Shown piece after piece: positions 1 through 5,495 of a DNA stretch of 5,495 bases; the stretch's first letter is position 1, and each line of letters opens with the position of its first letter. This DNA comes from Smithellaceae bacterium (GTDB lineage: Bacteria > Desulfobacterota > Syntrophia > Syntrophales > JAQULV01): positions 1 to 5,495 of the forward strand of contig JAQULV010000121.1 of NCBI GenBank assembly GCA_028718405.1, read 5' to 3'. The notes under the pieces were generated by a model. The model saw only the letters and a program-made list of their open reading frames with translations. It was not told the DNA's origin and did no database searches. The position numbers were made by a program, and so were the translations under genes.

Positions 1-533
1 CCGTGGGCTTCAAATGGTTTGTGGAAGGTCTTCTGAACGGGAGCTGCGCCTTCGGCGGGGAGGAGAGCGCCGGGGCTTCGTTTCTGAGAAAGGACGGCCG
101 CGTCTGGTCAACCGACAAAGACGGGATCGTCATGGACTTACTGGCCTGCGAGATCATGGCGGTGACGGGAAAGGACCCCGCCGCGATTTATAGAGAGATC
201 GAAGGACGTCTGGGAAGATCATGCTATCGGCGCAGCGACCTGCCGGCCGACGCCCGCCAGAAGGCGGTCCTGAAGGACCTTACTCCCGCTGCGATCAAAA
301 TCAGCTCTCTGGCCGGCGATCCCATCGCGGCGGTGGCGACCCGCGCCCCGGGCAATCAGGCGGCGATAGGCGGCATCAAGGTCGCGACGGCCAACGGCTG
401 GTTCGCCGCCCGTCCTTCCGGGACCGAGGACGTCTATAAGATCTACGCAGAGAGCTTCCTGGGCGCCGATCATCTGCTGGCAATCGAGCAGGAAGCCAAG
501 GCAATCGTCGCCGACGCCTTCGCGCGAAGCTGA
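1..533 (+). CDS. pgm: Phosphoglucomutase (alpha-D-glucose phosphate-specific), C-terminal part, 5' truncated by the window edge
   Basis: Interconverts glucose-1-phosphate and glucose-6-phosphate in the cytoplasm, linking glycolysis with glycogen and nucleotide-sugar synthesis. The reading frame is open to the left edge. The first full codon is a GTG at 3, but it matches an internal valine (VGFKWF) in E. coli Pgm, so it is not a start. About 176 residues remain of a family length near 546. Visible motifs, numbered from that valine: the sugar-binding loop GGEESAG at 18-24, WSTDKDG at 35-41, and the C-terminal phosphate-binding loop RPSGTED at 137-143. The frame is intact to the TGA at 531-533 and the C-terminus is of normal length. 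The nearly unbroken match to the E. coli-type enzyme separates it from the ManB/GlmM phosphohexomutases. The catalytic phosphoserine lies upstream, outside the window. The next gene on the strand starts 126 bases further on and looks independently transcribed. Confidence 0.95.
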   Translation, partial: VGFKWFVEGLLNGSCAFGGEESAGASFLRKDGRVWSTDKDGIVMDLLACEIMAVTGKDPAAIYREIEGRLGRSCYRRSDLPADARQKAVLKDLTPAAIKISSLAGDPIAAVATRAPGNQAAIGGIKVATANGWFAARPSGTEDVYKIYAESFLGADHLLAIEQEAKAIVADAFARS

Positions 534-554
534 TCCACAGGCTAACAGACGCCC

Positions 555-585
555 GGGATTTTCTGAGGCCAAATCAGAAATTCCC
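555..585 (+). terminator. Imperfect hairpin after pgm, possible weak terminator
   Basis: GGGATTTTCTGA (555-566) pairs with TCAGAAATTCCC (574-585), giving a 12-base-pair stem with one T-T mismatch and the seven-base loop ggccaaa. It sits 21 bases after the pgm stop, where a terminator would be expected. However, no T tract follows on either strand (the downstream sequence is CGATAGGC), so it is not a classic intrinsic terminator. It could be a 3'-end stabilising structure or another structured element. Confidence 0.35.
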
Positions 586-591
586 CGATAG

Positions 592-620
592 GCACAGACA
601 CCGCATTTCGCTATCATAAT
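592..620 (+). promoter_or_regulatory. Candidate promoter for the cold-shock-like gene (weak)
   Basis: CATAAT at 615-620 differs from the sigma70 -10 consensus in one base. Seventeen bases upstream, GCACAG (592-597) is a poor -35 match. The position fits, about 40 bases before the start codon and downstream of the hairpin at 555-585, but the call rests on the -10 alone. Confidence 0.25.
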
Positions 621-659
621 CAAAAGGCCGGAACCGCCCATTATTTCGGAGGTGAGAGC

Positions 660-866
660 ATGGAGAAGGGGAAGATTGTTTGGTTCAGTGAAAGGATCAA
701 GGCCGGGTTCATCAGGACCGACGATGGCCGCGACGTCTTCTTCAACATGAGCGCCATCCCCGACGGCGATCTCGCCGTAGCTTATGAGGGCACCCGCGTC
801 GGCTTCGACCTCAGGCGCAGCAGAAACGGCCTGCTGGCCGCCAACGTGAGGGAGCTGGAGCTTTGA
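660..866 (+). CDS. Small cold-shock-domain-like protein with altered RNP motifs
   Basis: A 68-residue protein spanning one cold-shock domain, the usual length for CspA-type proteins. These are cytoplasmic five-stranded beta-barrels that bind single-stranded RNA or DNA. The start is supported by GGAGGTGA at 648-655, seven bases before the ATG. Conserved features: the opening GKIVWF (residues 4-9, equivalent to GxVKWF), GFI at 16-18 in RNP1, DVFFNMSAI at 25-33 in RNP2, and the closing AANV. Residues that normally stack on bases are changed. RNP1 KGFGFI reads IKAGFI, so the first Phe is Ala15. RNP2 VFVHF reads VFFNM, so His and Phe become Asn29 and Met30. Phe17 and Phe27 remain. The fold looks secure; nucleic-acid binding is likely weaker or different. 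A small gene follows 62 bases after the stop on the same strand and may be co-transcribed. Confidence 0.8.
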   Translation: MEKGKIVWFSERIKAGFIRTDDGRDVFFNMSAIPDGDLAVAYEGTRVGFDLRRSRNGLLAANVRELEL

Positions 867-928
867 GCCCCGAGCGAATCCTGCCTTCCGCAGTAATCGT
901 GAGCATTCCCGTGAAGGAGTTTTCCCAG

Positions 929-1231
929 ATGACCTATTCCTTTTCCTGTCCCGTTCCCTGCCGAAAGGAGATTAAAGTGGAGGCGTCCGACGAAAACGAC
1001 GCCGTAGCCAAGATCGTAGCGGCGGGGGCACTGCGCTGCCGGAACGCGGCGCAGGACCTTAGTTGCAGGTGGGGCAGTCCCGACATGCCGCCGCTCCATG
1101 AGGAGCGAATCAGAAGCATCGTGCGCCTCTGCATGAGAGAGCAATGGGAAATCGGATATGACGATGACTCGGAGGAACCAGTGGAAGGTTTCGGTGGCGA
1201 ACGCCGCTCGGCTCTTGCGGCCGGAGCCTGA
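929..1231 (+). CDS. Hypothetical 100-residue cysteine-containing protein
   Basis: I do not recognise the family. The ATG at 929 is chosen because AAGGAG lies at 914-919, nine bases upstream. The frame also stays open to a TTG at 863 that overlaps the previous gene's stop, but that start has no clear ribosome binding site. The protein has an N-terminal CPVPC motif (Cys7, Cys11), then an acidic, helix-like stretch (EASDENDAVAKIVAAGALRC, ending at Cys37), and further cysteines at 46 and 68. The C-terminal tail is acidic, then Gly/Ala-rich. No signal peptide or membrane segment is seen. The beginning loosely resembles small metal-binding proteins of the DUF1059 kind (a short strand with cysteines, then an acidic helix), but the rest does not, so this is only a hint. 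Metal binding by the cysteines is inference. Codon use resembles that of the neighbours. Confidence 0.65.
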   Translation: MTYSFSCPVPCRKEIKVEASDENDAVAKIVAAGALRCRNAAQDLSCRWGSPDMPPLHEERIRSIVRLCMREQWEIGYDDDSEEPVEGFGGERRSALAAGA

Positions 1232-1244
1232 ATGAACTTGTCAC

Positions 1245-1265
1245 GGCCGCGATAAAGCGGTCTTT
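1245..1265 (+). terminator. Weak candidate terminator between convergent genes
   Basis: GGCCGC (1245-1250) can pair with GCGGTC (1257-1262), six pairs including one G-U, around the loop gataaa, with TTT following at 1263-1265. It lies 14 bases after the hypothetical gene's stop and touches the recO stop codon on the other strand. The stem is short and the T tract minimal, so it is a candidate only. Confidence 0.3.
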
Positions 1266-2032
1266 CAGATCCCCATCCTTTTTACCTCGTTCAATACCTG
1301 AAGAGATTTAAGCTCCTTCCCCAGGAGATGGCGGATGAAGACGGTGAGAATGTTGCGGCTCTCGGCCGCCGCCGCCGCGCTTAAGGAGAGTCTGGCCAGC
1401 ATCTCGGGTTGAAGCTCCCGGCTGTGGAGGAGCGTCTTGGCCGTTCCCGGCGAGATGGACAGGGCGCCGGCCGGCTCGCAGGAGACGCATCTTATTCCGC
1501 CCTCGCGGGGAACGAAATGGAAGTCTCCTCCCTGGTCGATGGACCGGCGGCAGGAAAGGCAGTGGGAGAGCACCGGCTCGTAGCCCGTGTGCTTGAGCAG
1601 GCGCATCTCGAAAAAGCGCAGCAGCCCCTCGGTGCGATTGCCGCTTTCGATGAGGAAAAGAAATTCCAGAAGCGTCGTGAAGAGCTCGCCGTTGGCCTTG
1701 CCTTCCAAGGTGAACTGGTCGGCGAGGTCCATGAGGTAGGAGGCGAAAAGCGTCCCCTCCAGGTCCTGGTGCAATGCCGGGAAATGCTCCGTCACGTCGC
1801 AGGACTCGATCAGGGCGAGCGTATCGCGCCCCCGCTTTGAATACAGAAGATTGGAAAGCGTGAAAGGCTCCAGCGCGTTGGCGAATCTTTTTTTGCTGCG
1901 CTTCGCACCCTTGGCGATGCCTTTGACCTTTCCCATCTCGGCCGTGTAGAAGGTGACGATCCGGTCGCTATCGCCGTAATCGATGGCACGCAGGCAAAGG
2001 GCGGATGCCTTATGGCTAGTCCTCGTATTCAC
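1265..2032 (-). CDS. recO: DNA repair protein RecO
   Basis: RecO works with RecF and RecR to load RecA onto SSB-coated single-stranded DNA in gap repair and recombination. The 255 residues are full length for the family. The N-terminal OB-fold region (about 1-80) carries the typical pattern LRAIDYGDSDRIVTFYT (14-30) followed by a basic KGIAKGAKRSKKRF segment (37-50) suited to DNA binding. A helical middle follows. The zinc site is complete: C158-x2-C161 and C182-x2-C185. The start is a GTG at 2030-2032, placed inside the end of pyrC (17-base overlap). A GGGGGAG-like sequence ends 11 bases upstream, slightly far. I see no better in-frame start that keeps the conserved N-terminus. The overlap means recO is transcribed with the pyr operon and is probably translationally coupled to pyrC. 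It is the last gene of the block, facing a convergent plus-strand gene. Confidence 0.93.
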   Translation of the reverse strand: MNTRTSHKASALCLRAIDYGDSDRIVTFYTAEMGKVKGIAKGAKRSKKRFANALEPFTLSNLLYSKRGRDTLALIESCDVTEHFPALHQDLEGTLFASYLMDLADQFTLEGKANGELFTTLLEFLFLIESGNRTEGLLRFFEMRLLKHTGYEPVLSHCLSCRRSIDQGGDFHFVPREGGIRCVSCEPAGALSISPGTAKTLLHSRELQPEMLARLSLSAAAAAESRNILTVFIRHLLGKELKSLQVLNEVKRMGI

Positions 2033-3305
2033 TGTACTTCACATCTCCCCCCACGATGGTGAGCAGGGCCTTTCCTTTCATCTGCCAGCCCTGGAAGGGG
2101 GAGTTCTTGCTCTTGGAGCGGAACAGCGCCGTATCAACGCTCCACAGCTTTTCCGGATCGAAGACGGTGATGTCGGCGTCGGAGCCGACGGTCAAGGTTC
2201 CCTTCGGGAGATTGAGGATACGCGCGGGATTCACGCTCATCTTCTCGATCAGTTGACTTATGGTAAGAACGCCTTCGGCCACGAGTTTCAAGCCGAGCGC
2301 CAGCGACGTCTCCAGACCGATCATGCCGGATGCCGCGTACTCAAACTCCACTTCCTTATCGGTGCGCGCGTGAGGCGCGTGATCGGTGGCGATGACATCG
2401 ATTGTCCCGTCGGCAAGGGCCGCGCGGATCGCCGTGCGATCTTCCTCGGTGCGCAGCGGCGGGTTGACCTTGAGGTTCACGTCGTAATCACGGAGCGCCT
2501 CATCGCTTAAGGTGAAGTAATGGGGCGCCGTCTCAGCCGTCACCTTGATTCCATCCTTCTTCGCCTTCCCGATAATCGCCGCGGCGCCTTTGGTGCTCAC
2601 GTGGCAGATGTGGACGGCCGTGCCCGTATAGCCGGCCAGGATCACATCGCGGGCGACCATGACGTCCTCGGCGCTATTGGGGATACCGCGGAGCCCCAGT
2701 TCCGTCGCGACGAAGCCCTCGTTCATCAATCCGCCCGCCGAGAGGGCCGTGTCCTCGCAGTGGGAGATGACGGGGAGCCCCAGCGAATGTGCGTACTCCA
2801 GTGCCCTTCTCATGAGGGCGGCGTTCGTGACGGGTTTACCGTCGTCGCTTAATCCGATTGCTCCTGCATCCTTCATCTCGGAGAACTCGGCGAGGTTGAC
2901 GCCCTGGGAGTCCTTACTGATCGCTGCCAGGGGATAGACGTTGGCGAGGCCGCATTCGGCCGCCTTTCTGATGATGAACTCGGTGATGGAGCGGTTGTCG
3001 TTTATGGGGGCCGTGTTGGGCATGCAGGCAACGGACGTGAAGCCTCCCGCCACGGCCGCCTCGCAGCCGGTGAGGATCGTCTCCTTGTATTCGTAGCCGG
3101 GCTCGCGCAGATGGACGTGCATGTCGATCAGCCCCGGCGCCACGATCATACCGGGGAGCTCGTAAATCTTGAGTTCCGAGGAGGCCTTCTTCTTTATCTC
3201 CTTGGCGATCTCCACGATCCGGCCGTCCTCGATCATAAGGTCCATCTTCCCGTCGAGATTCTGGGAGGGATCGACGATGCGGCCGCCTTTCAGAAGTATC
3301 TTCAT
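2016..3305 (-). CDS. pyrC: Dihydroorotase
   Basis: Zinc amidohydrolase that cyclises N-carbamoyl-L-aspartate to L-dihydroorotate, the third step of de novo pyrimidine synthesis. Its 429 residues fit the long dihydroorotase class of Bacillus and Aquifex, not the roughly 350-residue E. coli type. Metal and substrate motifs are intact: D61-M-H63-V-H65-L-R67-E-P-G, the MPNT segment at 95-98, SDDGKPV at 153-159 with the metal-binding Asp, H181 in ISHCED, H234 in CHVST, and D307 in ATDHAPH. It therefore looks catalytically active and not like the inactive pyrC-like partners found beside some ATCases. The ATG is preceded by GGGAGGTGA with the GGAGG core six bases upstream. The start overlaps the pyrB stop as ATGA, indicating translational coupling, and the 3' end overlaps recO. 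PyrB and PyrC of this type can form a complex in Aquifex; whether they do here is unknown. Confidence 0.96.
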   Translation of the reverse strand: MKILLKGGRIVDPSQNLDGKMDLMIEDGRIVEIAKEIKKKASSELKIYELPGMIVAPGLIDMHVHLREPGYEYKETILTGCEAAVAGGFTSVACMPNTAPINDNRSITEFIIRKAAECGLANVYPLAAISKDSQGVNLAEFSEMKDAGAIGLSDDGKPVTNAALMRRALEYAHSLGLPVISHCEDTALSAGGLMNEGFVATELGLRGIPNSAEDVMVARDVILAGYTGTAVHICHVSTKGAAAIIGKAKKDGIKVTAETAPHYFTLSDEALRDYDVNLKVNPPLRTEEDRTAIRAALADGTIDVIATDHAPHARTDKEVEFEYAASGMIGLETSLALGLKLVAEGVLTISQLIEKMSVNPARILNLPKGTLTVGSDADITVFDPEKLWSVDTALFRSKSKNSPFQGWQMKGKALLTIVGGDVKYSEYED

Positions 3306-4225
3306 GATTCACCTCCCGTAACCAGGTAGAGCAAGGCCATCCTCACCGCTACGCCGTTGGTGACCTGATCGAGGATGACGGAGTAGGGTCCGTCGGCGAT
3401 GTCGGGTGAGAGCTCCACCCCGCGGTTGACGGGGCCGGGGTGCATCACGATGACGTCTTTCTTAGCCAGACCGATGTTTCGTTTGTTGAGTGAGAAGTAG
3501 GAGGAGTATTCGCGCAGCGACGGAAAGATGCTCTGATTCTGCCTCTCCGTCTGGATACGCAGCATCATGACGATGTCGGCGTCCGTGATCGCCTCCTCGA
3601 GATGGTAGTGGACCTCGACGCCCATCTTATCCATATCACGCGGCATCATCGTCGCCGGTCCCGCCACCGCGACTTTGGCCCCCATCTTCTTGAGGCCGTA
3701 GATGTTGGAGCGGGCGACGCGGCTGTGGGCGATGTCGCCGCAGATGGCGACCTTGAGGCCGCCGAATCCGCCTTTCTTGTTGCGGATCGTCATCATGTCG
3801 AGCAGGGCCTGCGTGGGGTGTTCGTGGAAACCGTCGCCCGCGTTGATGACGGACTGCCTGATCATCCTGGCCAGCAGGTGCGGCGCTCCGGCGGCGCTGT
3901 GGCGGATGACGATGATGTCGGGGTTCATCGCTTCGAGGTTTCGTGCCGTGTCCACAAGCGTCTCGCCTTTCACGACGCTGCTCGTGGAGGCCGAGATGTT
4001 GATCGTGTCGGCGCTAAGTCTTTTCCCCGCGATCTCGAAGGAGGTGCGGGTTCTCGTGCTCGCCTCGAAGAAGAGATTGATGACGGTCTTGCCGCGTAGC
4101 GTGGGCACCTTCTTGATCTCCCGGGTCGAAATCTCGACGAAGGATTCCGCCGTGTCCAGGATCAGATTGATCTCCTCGACAGAGAGGTCCTTGATGCCCA
4201 GGATGTCCTTTTTGGCTAGCTTCAT
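3302..4225 (-). CDS. pyrB: Aspartate carbamoyltransferase, catalytic subunit
   Basis: Condenses carbamoyl phosphate with L-aspartate to give N-carbamoylaspartate, the committed step of pyrimidine synthesis. The 307 residues match the usual catalytic chain. Active-site motifs are all present: the carbamoyl-phosphate loop STRTR at 56-60, the mobile-loop Ser82 and Lys86 (SSVVKGET), R108-H109, HPTQALLD at 136-143, the aspartate-binding R223-x-Q225, and HPGPVNRG at 262-269. No pyrI regulatory chain gene is adjacent, so allosteric control of the E. coli kind is not suggested here; expression control by PyrR fits the context. It begins 9 bases after the pyrR stop. The nearest Shine-Dalgarno-like sequence, AAAGG at 4230-4234, is only four bases from the ATG. 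A better AAGGAG lies inside the end of pyrR but is far away, so coupling to pyrR translation is likely. It overlaps pyrC by four bases. Confidence 0.97.
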   Translation of the reverse strand: MKLAKKDILGIKDLSVEEINLILDTAESFVEISTREIKKVPTLRGKTVINLFFEASTRTRTSFEIAGKRLSADTINISASTSSVVKGETLVDTARNLEAMNPDIIVIRHSAAGAPHLLARMIRQSVINAGDGFHEHPTQALLDMMTIRNKKGGFGGLKVAICGDIAHSRVARSNIYGLKKMGAKVAVAGPATMMPRDMDKMGVEVHYHLEEAITDADIVMMLRIQTERQNQSIFPSLREYSSYFSLNKRNIGLAKKDVIVMHPGPVNRGVELSPDIADGPYSVILDQVTNGVAVRMALLYLVTGGES

Positions 4226-4234
4226 GGGGCCTTT

Positions 4235-4792
<558 letters not shown>

Positions 4793-4867
4793 TCAATAAA
4801 AAAGCCTTCCCACGGTGTGGGAAGGCTTACTCAGAGTCGCATCTTTCAAGGCGAAGAGGGTTCGCAT
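4793..4867 (-). CDS. Candidate 24-codon leader peptide ORF spanning the pyr terminator
   Basis: An ATG at 4865-4867 opens a 24-codon frame (starting MRTLFALKD, ending GRLFY) that closes with TGA at 4793-4795. AAGGA at 4873-4877 lies five bases upstream, a good Shine-Dalgarno. The frame runs without a stop through both arms and the T tract of the intrinsic terminator. It ends one base before the GGAG of pyrR, so a ribosome finishing here is placed to start pyrR. The Shine-Dalgarno lies in the 3' arm of the PyrR-binding hairpin. The codons show no run of one amino acid, so it does not look like an amino-acid-sensing leader; its product probably matters less than the act of translating it. That it is translated is inference. 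A short ORF could arise by chance, but the combined placement of signal, stop and terminator argues against that. Confidence 0.55.
   Translation of the reverse strand: MRTLFALKDATLSKPSHTVGRLFY
4797..4828 (-). terminator. Intrinsic terminator (attenuator) in the pyr leader
   Basis: On the minus strand AAGCCTTCCCAC (4828-4817) pairs perfectly with GTGGGAAGGCTT (4813-4802) around the loop ACC, and the run of T continues to 4798. This is a strong rho-independent terminator. It sits between the promoter and pyrR, 16 bases before the pyrR start, so it cannot be the end of lepB without also blocking pyrR. Its position fits an attenuator. It lies wholly inside the leader ORF. Confidence 0.9.
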
Positions 4868-4873
4868 TGTTTT

Positions 4874-4906
4874 CCTTTTTCAATCTCGCGGGATCAAATT
4901 AAAAGG
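4874..4906 (-). promoter_or_regulatory. PyrR-binding RNA hairpin in the pyr leader
   Basis: The minus-strand RNA can fold with lower stem CCTTTT (4906-4901) against AAAAGG (4879-4874) and a short upper stem GAT (4895-4893) against ATT (4884-4882), including one G-U. The loop region TCCCGCGAG (4893-4885) fits UCCNGNGAG, the conserved element of PyrR-binding loops as I know it from Bacillus and relatives. The site lies about 20 bases after the predicted transcription start and upstream of pyrR itself. The AAGG of the 3' arm is also the core of the leader ORF ribosome binding site. Confidence 0.8.
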
Positions 4907-4932
4907 GGTTGACCACTTTTTTCTTTCGCCCT

Positions 4933-4962
4933 TACATAGCGTGTCGGCGGCGGCGCTGTCAA
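4933..4962 (-). promoter_or_regulatory. Sigma70-like promoter of the pyrRBC-recO operon
   Basis: On the minus strand TTGACA (4962-4957) is a perfect -35 box. An 18-base spacer leads to TATGTA (4938-4933), a partial -10 box matching the first three bases of TATAAT. Transcription would begin near 4926, giving a leader of about 145 bases before pyrR that contains the PyrR site and terminator in the right order. The -10 is weak, but the location is compelling. Confidence 0.65.
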
Positions 4963-4965
4963 GCC

Positions 4966-4993
4966 AAAAATGGCGGGGGCGAAAAAAGCCGCC
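4966..4993 (-). terminator. Possible terminator of the lepB transcript
   Basis: Minus-strand GGCGG (4993-4989) can pair with CCGCC (4976-4972), closing a 12-base loop that itself contains TTTTTT, followed by ATTTTT (4971-4966). The stem is short but all G-C. It lies 25 bases after the lepB stop and just before the pyr promoter, where a boundary between the two transcription units would be expected. Confidence 0.4.
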
Positions 4994-5017
4994 GGGCCGT
5001 TATTCCGGAAGTCTCTT

Positions 5018-5495
5018 TCAGTGGAGGAGGTGTCCCAGCCTGCTCCAACGGACGCCGAAGTTATCCGCATCCCAGGACCAGTAGATGATAAAGGCCTTTC
5101 CCAGGACGTCCTTCAGGTCCACGAAACCCCAGAAGCGGCTGTCGTAGCTCTGGTCGCGGTTGTCACCCATGCAGAAGATCGTTCCGGGCGGCACCGTGAC
5201 GGGCCCGAAGTTGTCGCGGGGTTGGATCGCGCCTGGGATGATGAAGTCGTCTACGTGGACGGCATATTTATCCTCCAGGGGCAGACCGTTCAAGAAGACC
5301 TGCTTGTTTCTGATCTCGATGGAGTCACCGGCTACTCCGATCACCCGCTTGATGAAATCCTTGGACCGGTCCTCGGGATAGATGAAGACCACGATGTCGC
5401 CGCGTTTCGGGTCGGTGAGCGGAATCAGGGTGCTGCGGATGAAGGGGATCTTAACGCCATAGATGAACTTGTTCACCAGGATGTGGTCGCCGATG
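5018..5495 (-). CDS. lepB: Signal peptidase I, C-terminal part, 5' end outside the window
   Basis: Membrane-bound Ser-Lys protease that removes signal peptides from exported proteins on the outer face of the inner membrane. The frame is open to the right edge. The visible part starts with IGDHILVNKFIYG, which in this family directly follows the catalytic-serine motif SMxPTL, so the serine and the N-terminal membrane anchor lie just outside. The GTG at 5474-5476 encodes the internal valine of ILVNKF and is not a start. Present are RGDIVVFIYP, the catalytic-lysine box DFIKRVIGVAGD (Lys codon 5348-5350; the usual GLPGD reads GVAGD), and GDNRDQSYDSRFWGFV (GDNRD at 5153-5167). The C-terminus ends normally. 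The 3' end is 237 bases from pyrR, with the pyr promoter between, so co-transcription with pyrR is possible but not required. Confidence 0.95.
   Translation of the reverse strand, partial: IGDHILVNKFIYGVKIPFIRSTLIPLTDPKRGDIVVFIYPEDRSKDFIKRVIGVAGDSIEIRNKQVFLNGLPLEDKYAVHVDDFIIPGAIQPRDNFGPVTVPPGTIFCMGDNRDQSYDSRFWGFVDLKDVLGKAFIIYWSWDADNFGVRWSRLGHLLH

Noticed and set aside
219..641. Minus-strand 140-codon open frame opposite pgm
   Set aside because: Complementary-strand shadow of the conserved pgm C-terminus. Gly/Arg/Ala-rich translation and no motif.
863..928. Upstream extension of the hypothetical protein to a TTG overlapping the cold-shock-like gene stop
   Set aside because: AAGGAG at 914-919 correctly spaced before the ATG at 929 favours the shorter form. 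The extension adds 22 residues with no recognisable pattern. Translational coupling at TTGA cannot be fully excluded.
782..1144. Minus-strand 120-codon frame spanning the two small plus-strand genes
   Set aside because: The plus-strand genes have good ribosome binding sites and, for one, a recognisable fold. The antisense frame has neither.
1983..2852. Plus-strand open frames of 175 and 110 codons opposite pyrC
   Set aside because: Antisense to a complete dihydroorotase gene, with no ribosome binding site I could support and no family resemblance.
4851..4868. Minus-strand hairpin GCGAA/TTCGC (plus flanking CAA/TTG) considered as an antiterminator
   Set aside because: It does not involve the 5' arm of the terminator, so it could not by itself prevent the terminator from forming. 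It may be an incidental structure within the leader ORF.
4909..4937. Plus-strand TTGACC with TTACAT 17 bases downstream, resembling a promoter
   Set aside because: It would transcribe antisense into lepB with no plus-strand gene downstream, and the -10 is poor. The minus-strand promoter over the same region explains the context better.

Overview
The window reads as ordinary chromosomal DNA from a GC-rich, Gram-negative-like bacterium. The best guess is a deltaproteobacterium in the broad sense (Desulfobacterota and relatives). This rests on a lepB-pyrR-pyrB-pyrC order that I recall from Geobacter-type genomes, a PyrR regulator in place of the enterobacterial pyrBI/pyrL arrangement, and an E. 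coli-like phosphoglucomutase. Lineage is inference from gene content; no rRNA or marker search was possible.

Left part, plus strand (1-1231): the 3' third of an alpha-D-glucose phosphate-specific phosphoglucomutase (pgm), then an intergenic stretch of about 125 bases with an imperfect hairpin. After that come two small genes with good ribosome binding sites: a 68-residue cold-shock-domain-like protein with altered RNA-binding residues, and a 100-residue cysteine-containing protein of unknown function. This block converges on recO at about 1232-1265.

Right part, minus strand (1265-5495), read from right to left: the 3' part of lepB (signal peptidase I), a possible terminator, a sigma70-like promoter with a perfect TTGACA, a regulatory leader, then pyrR, pyrB, pyrC and recO. 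PyrB (aspartate carbamoyltransferase) and PyrC (dihydroorotase) catalyse consecutive steps of de novo UMP synthesis. PyrR is the UMP-sensing RNA-binding regulator of such operons. RecO (recombinational repair) is attached to the end of the operon by a 17-base overlap. The four genes are packed with overlaps or gaps of 9 bases or less.

The most interesting region is the pyr leader (about 4781-4930, minus strand). It holds a PyrR-binding hairpin with the consensus loop UCCNGNGAG. The 3' arm of that hairpin contains the Shine-Dalgarno sequence of a 24-codon leader ORF. This ORF runs without a stop through the whole intrinsic terminator and ends one base before the pyrR Shine-Dalgarno. The layout suggests that PyrR controls leader-peptide translation, and that translating ribosomes, not a competing RNA antiterminator, decide whether the terminator forms.
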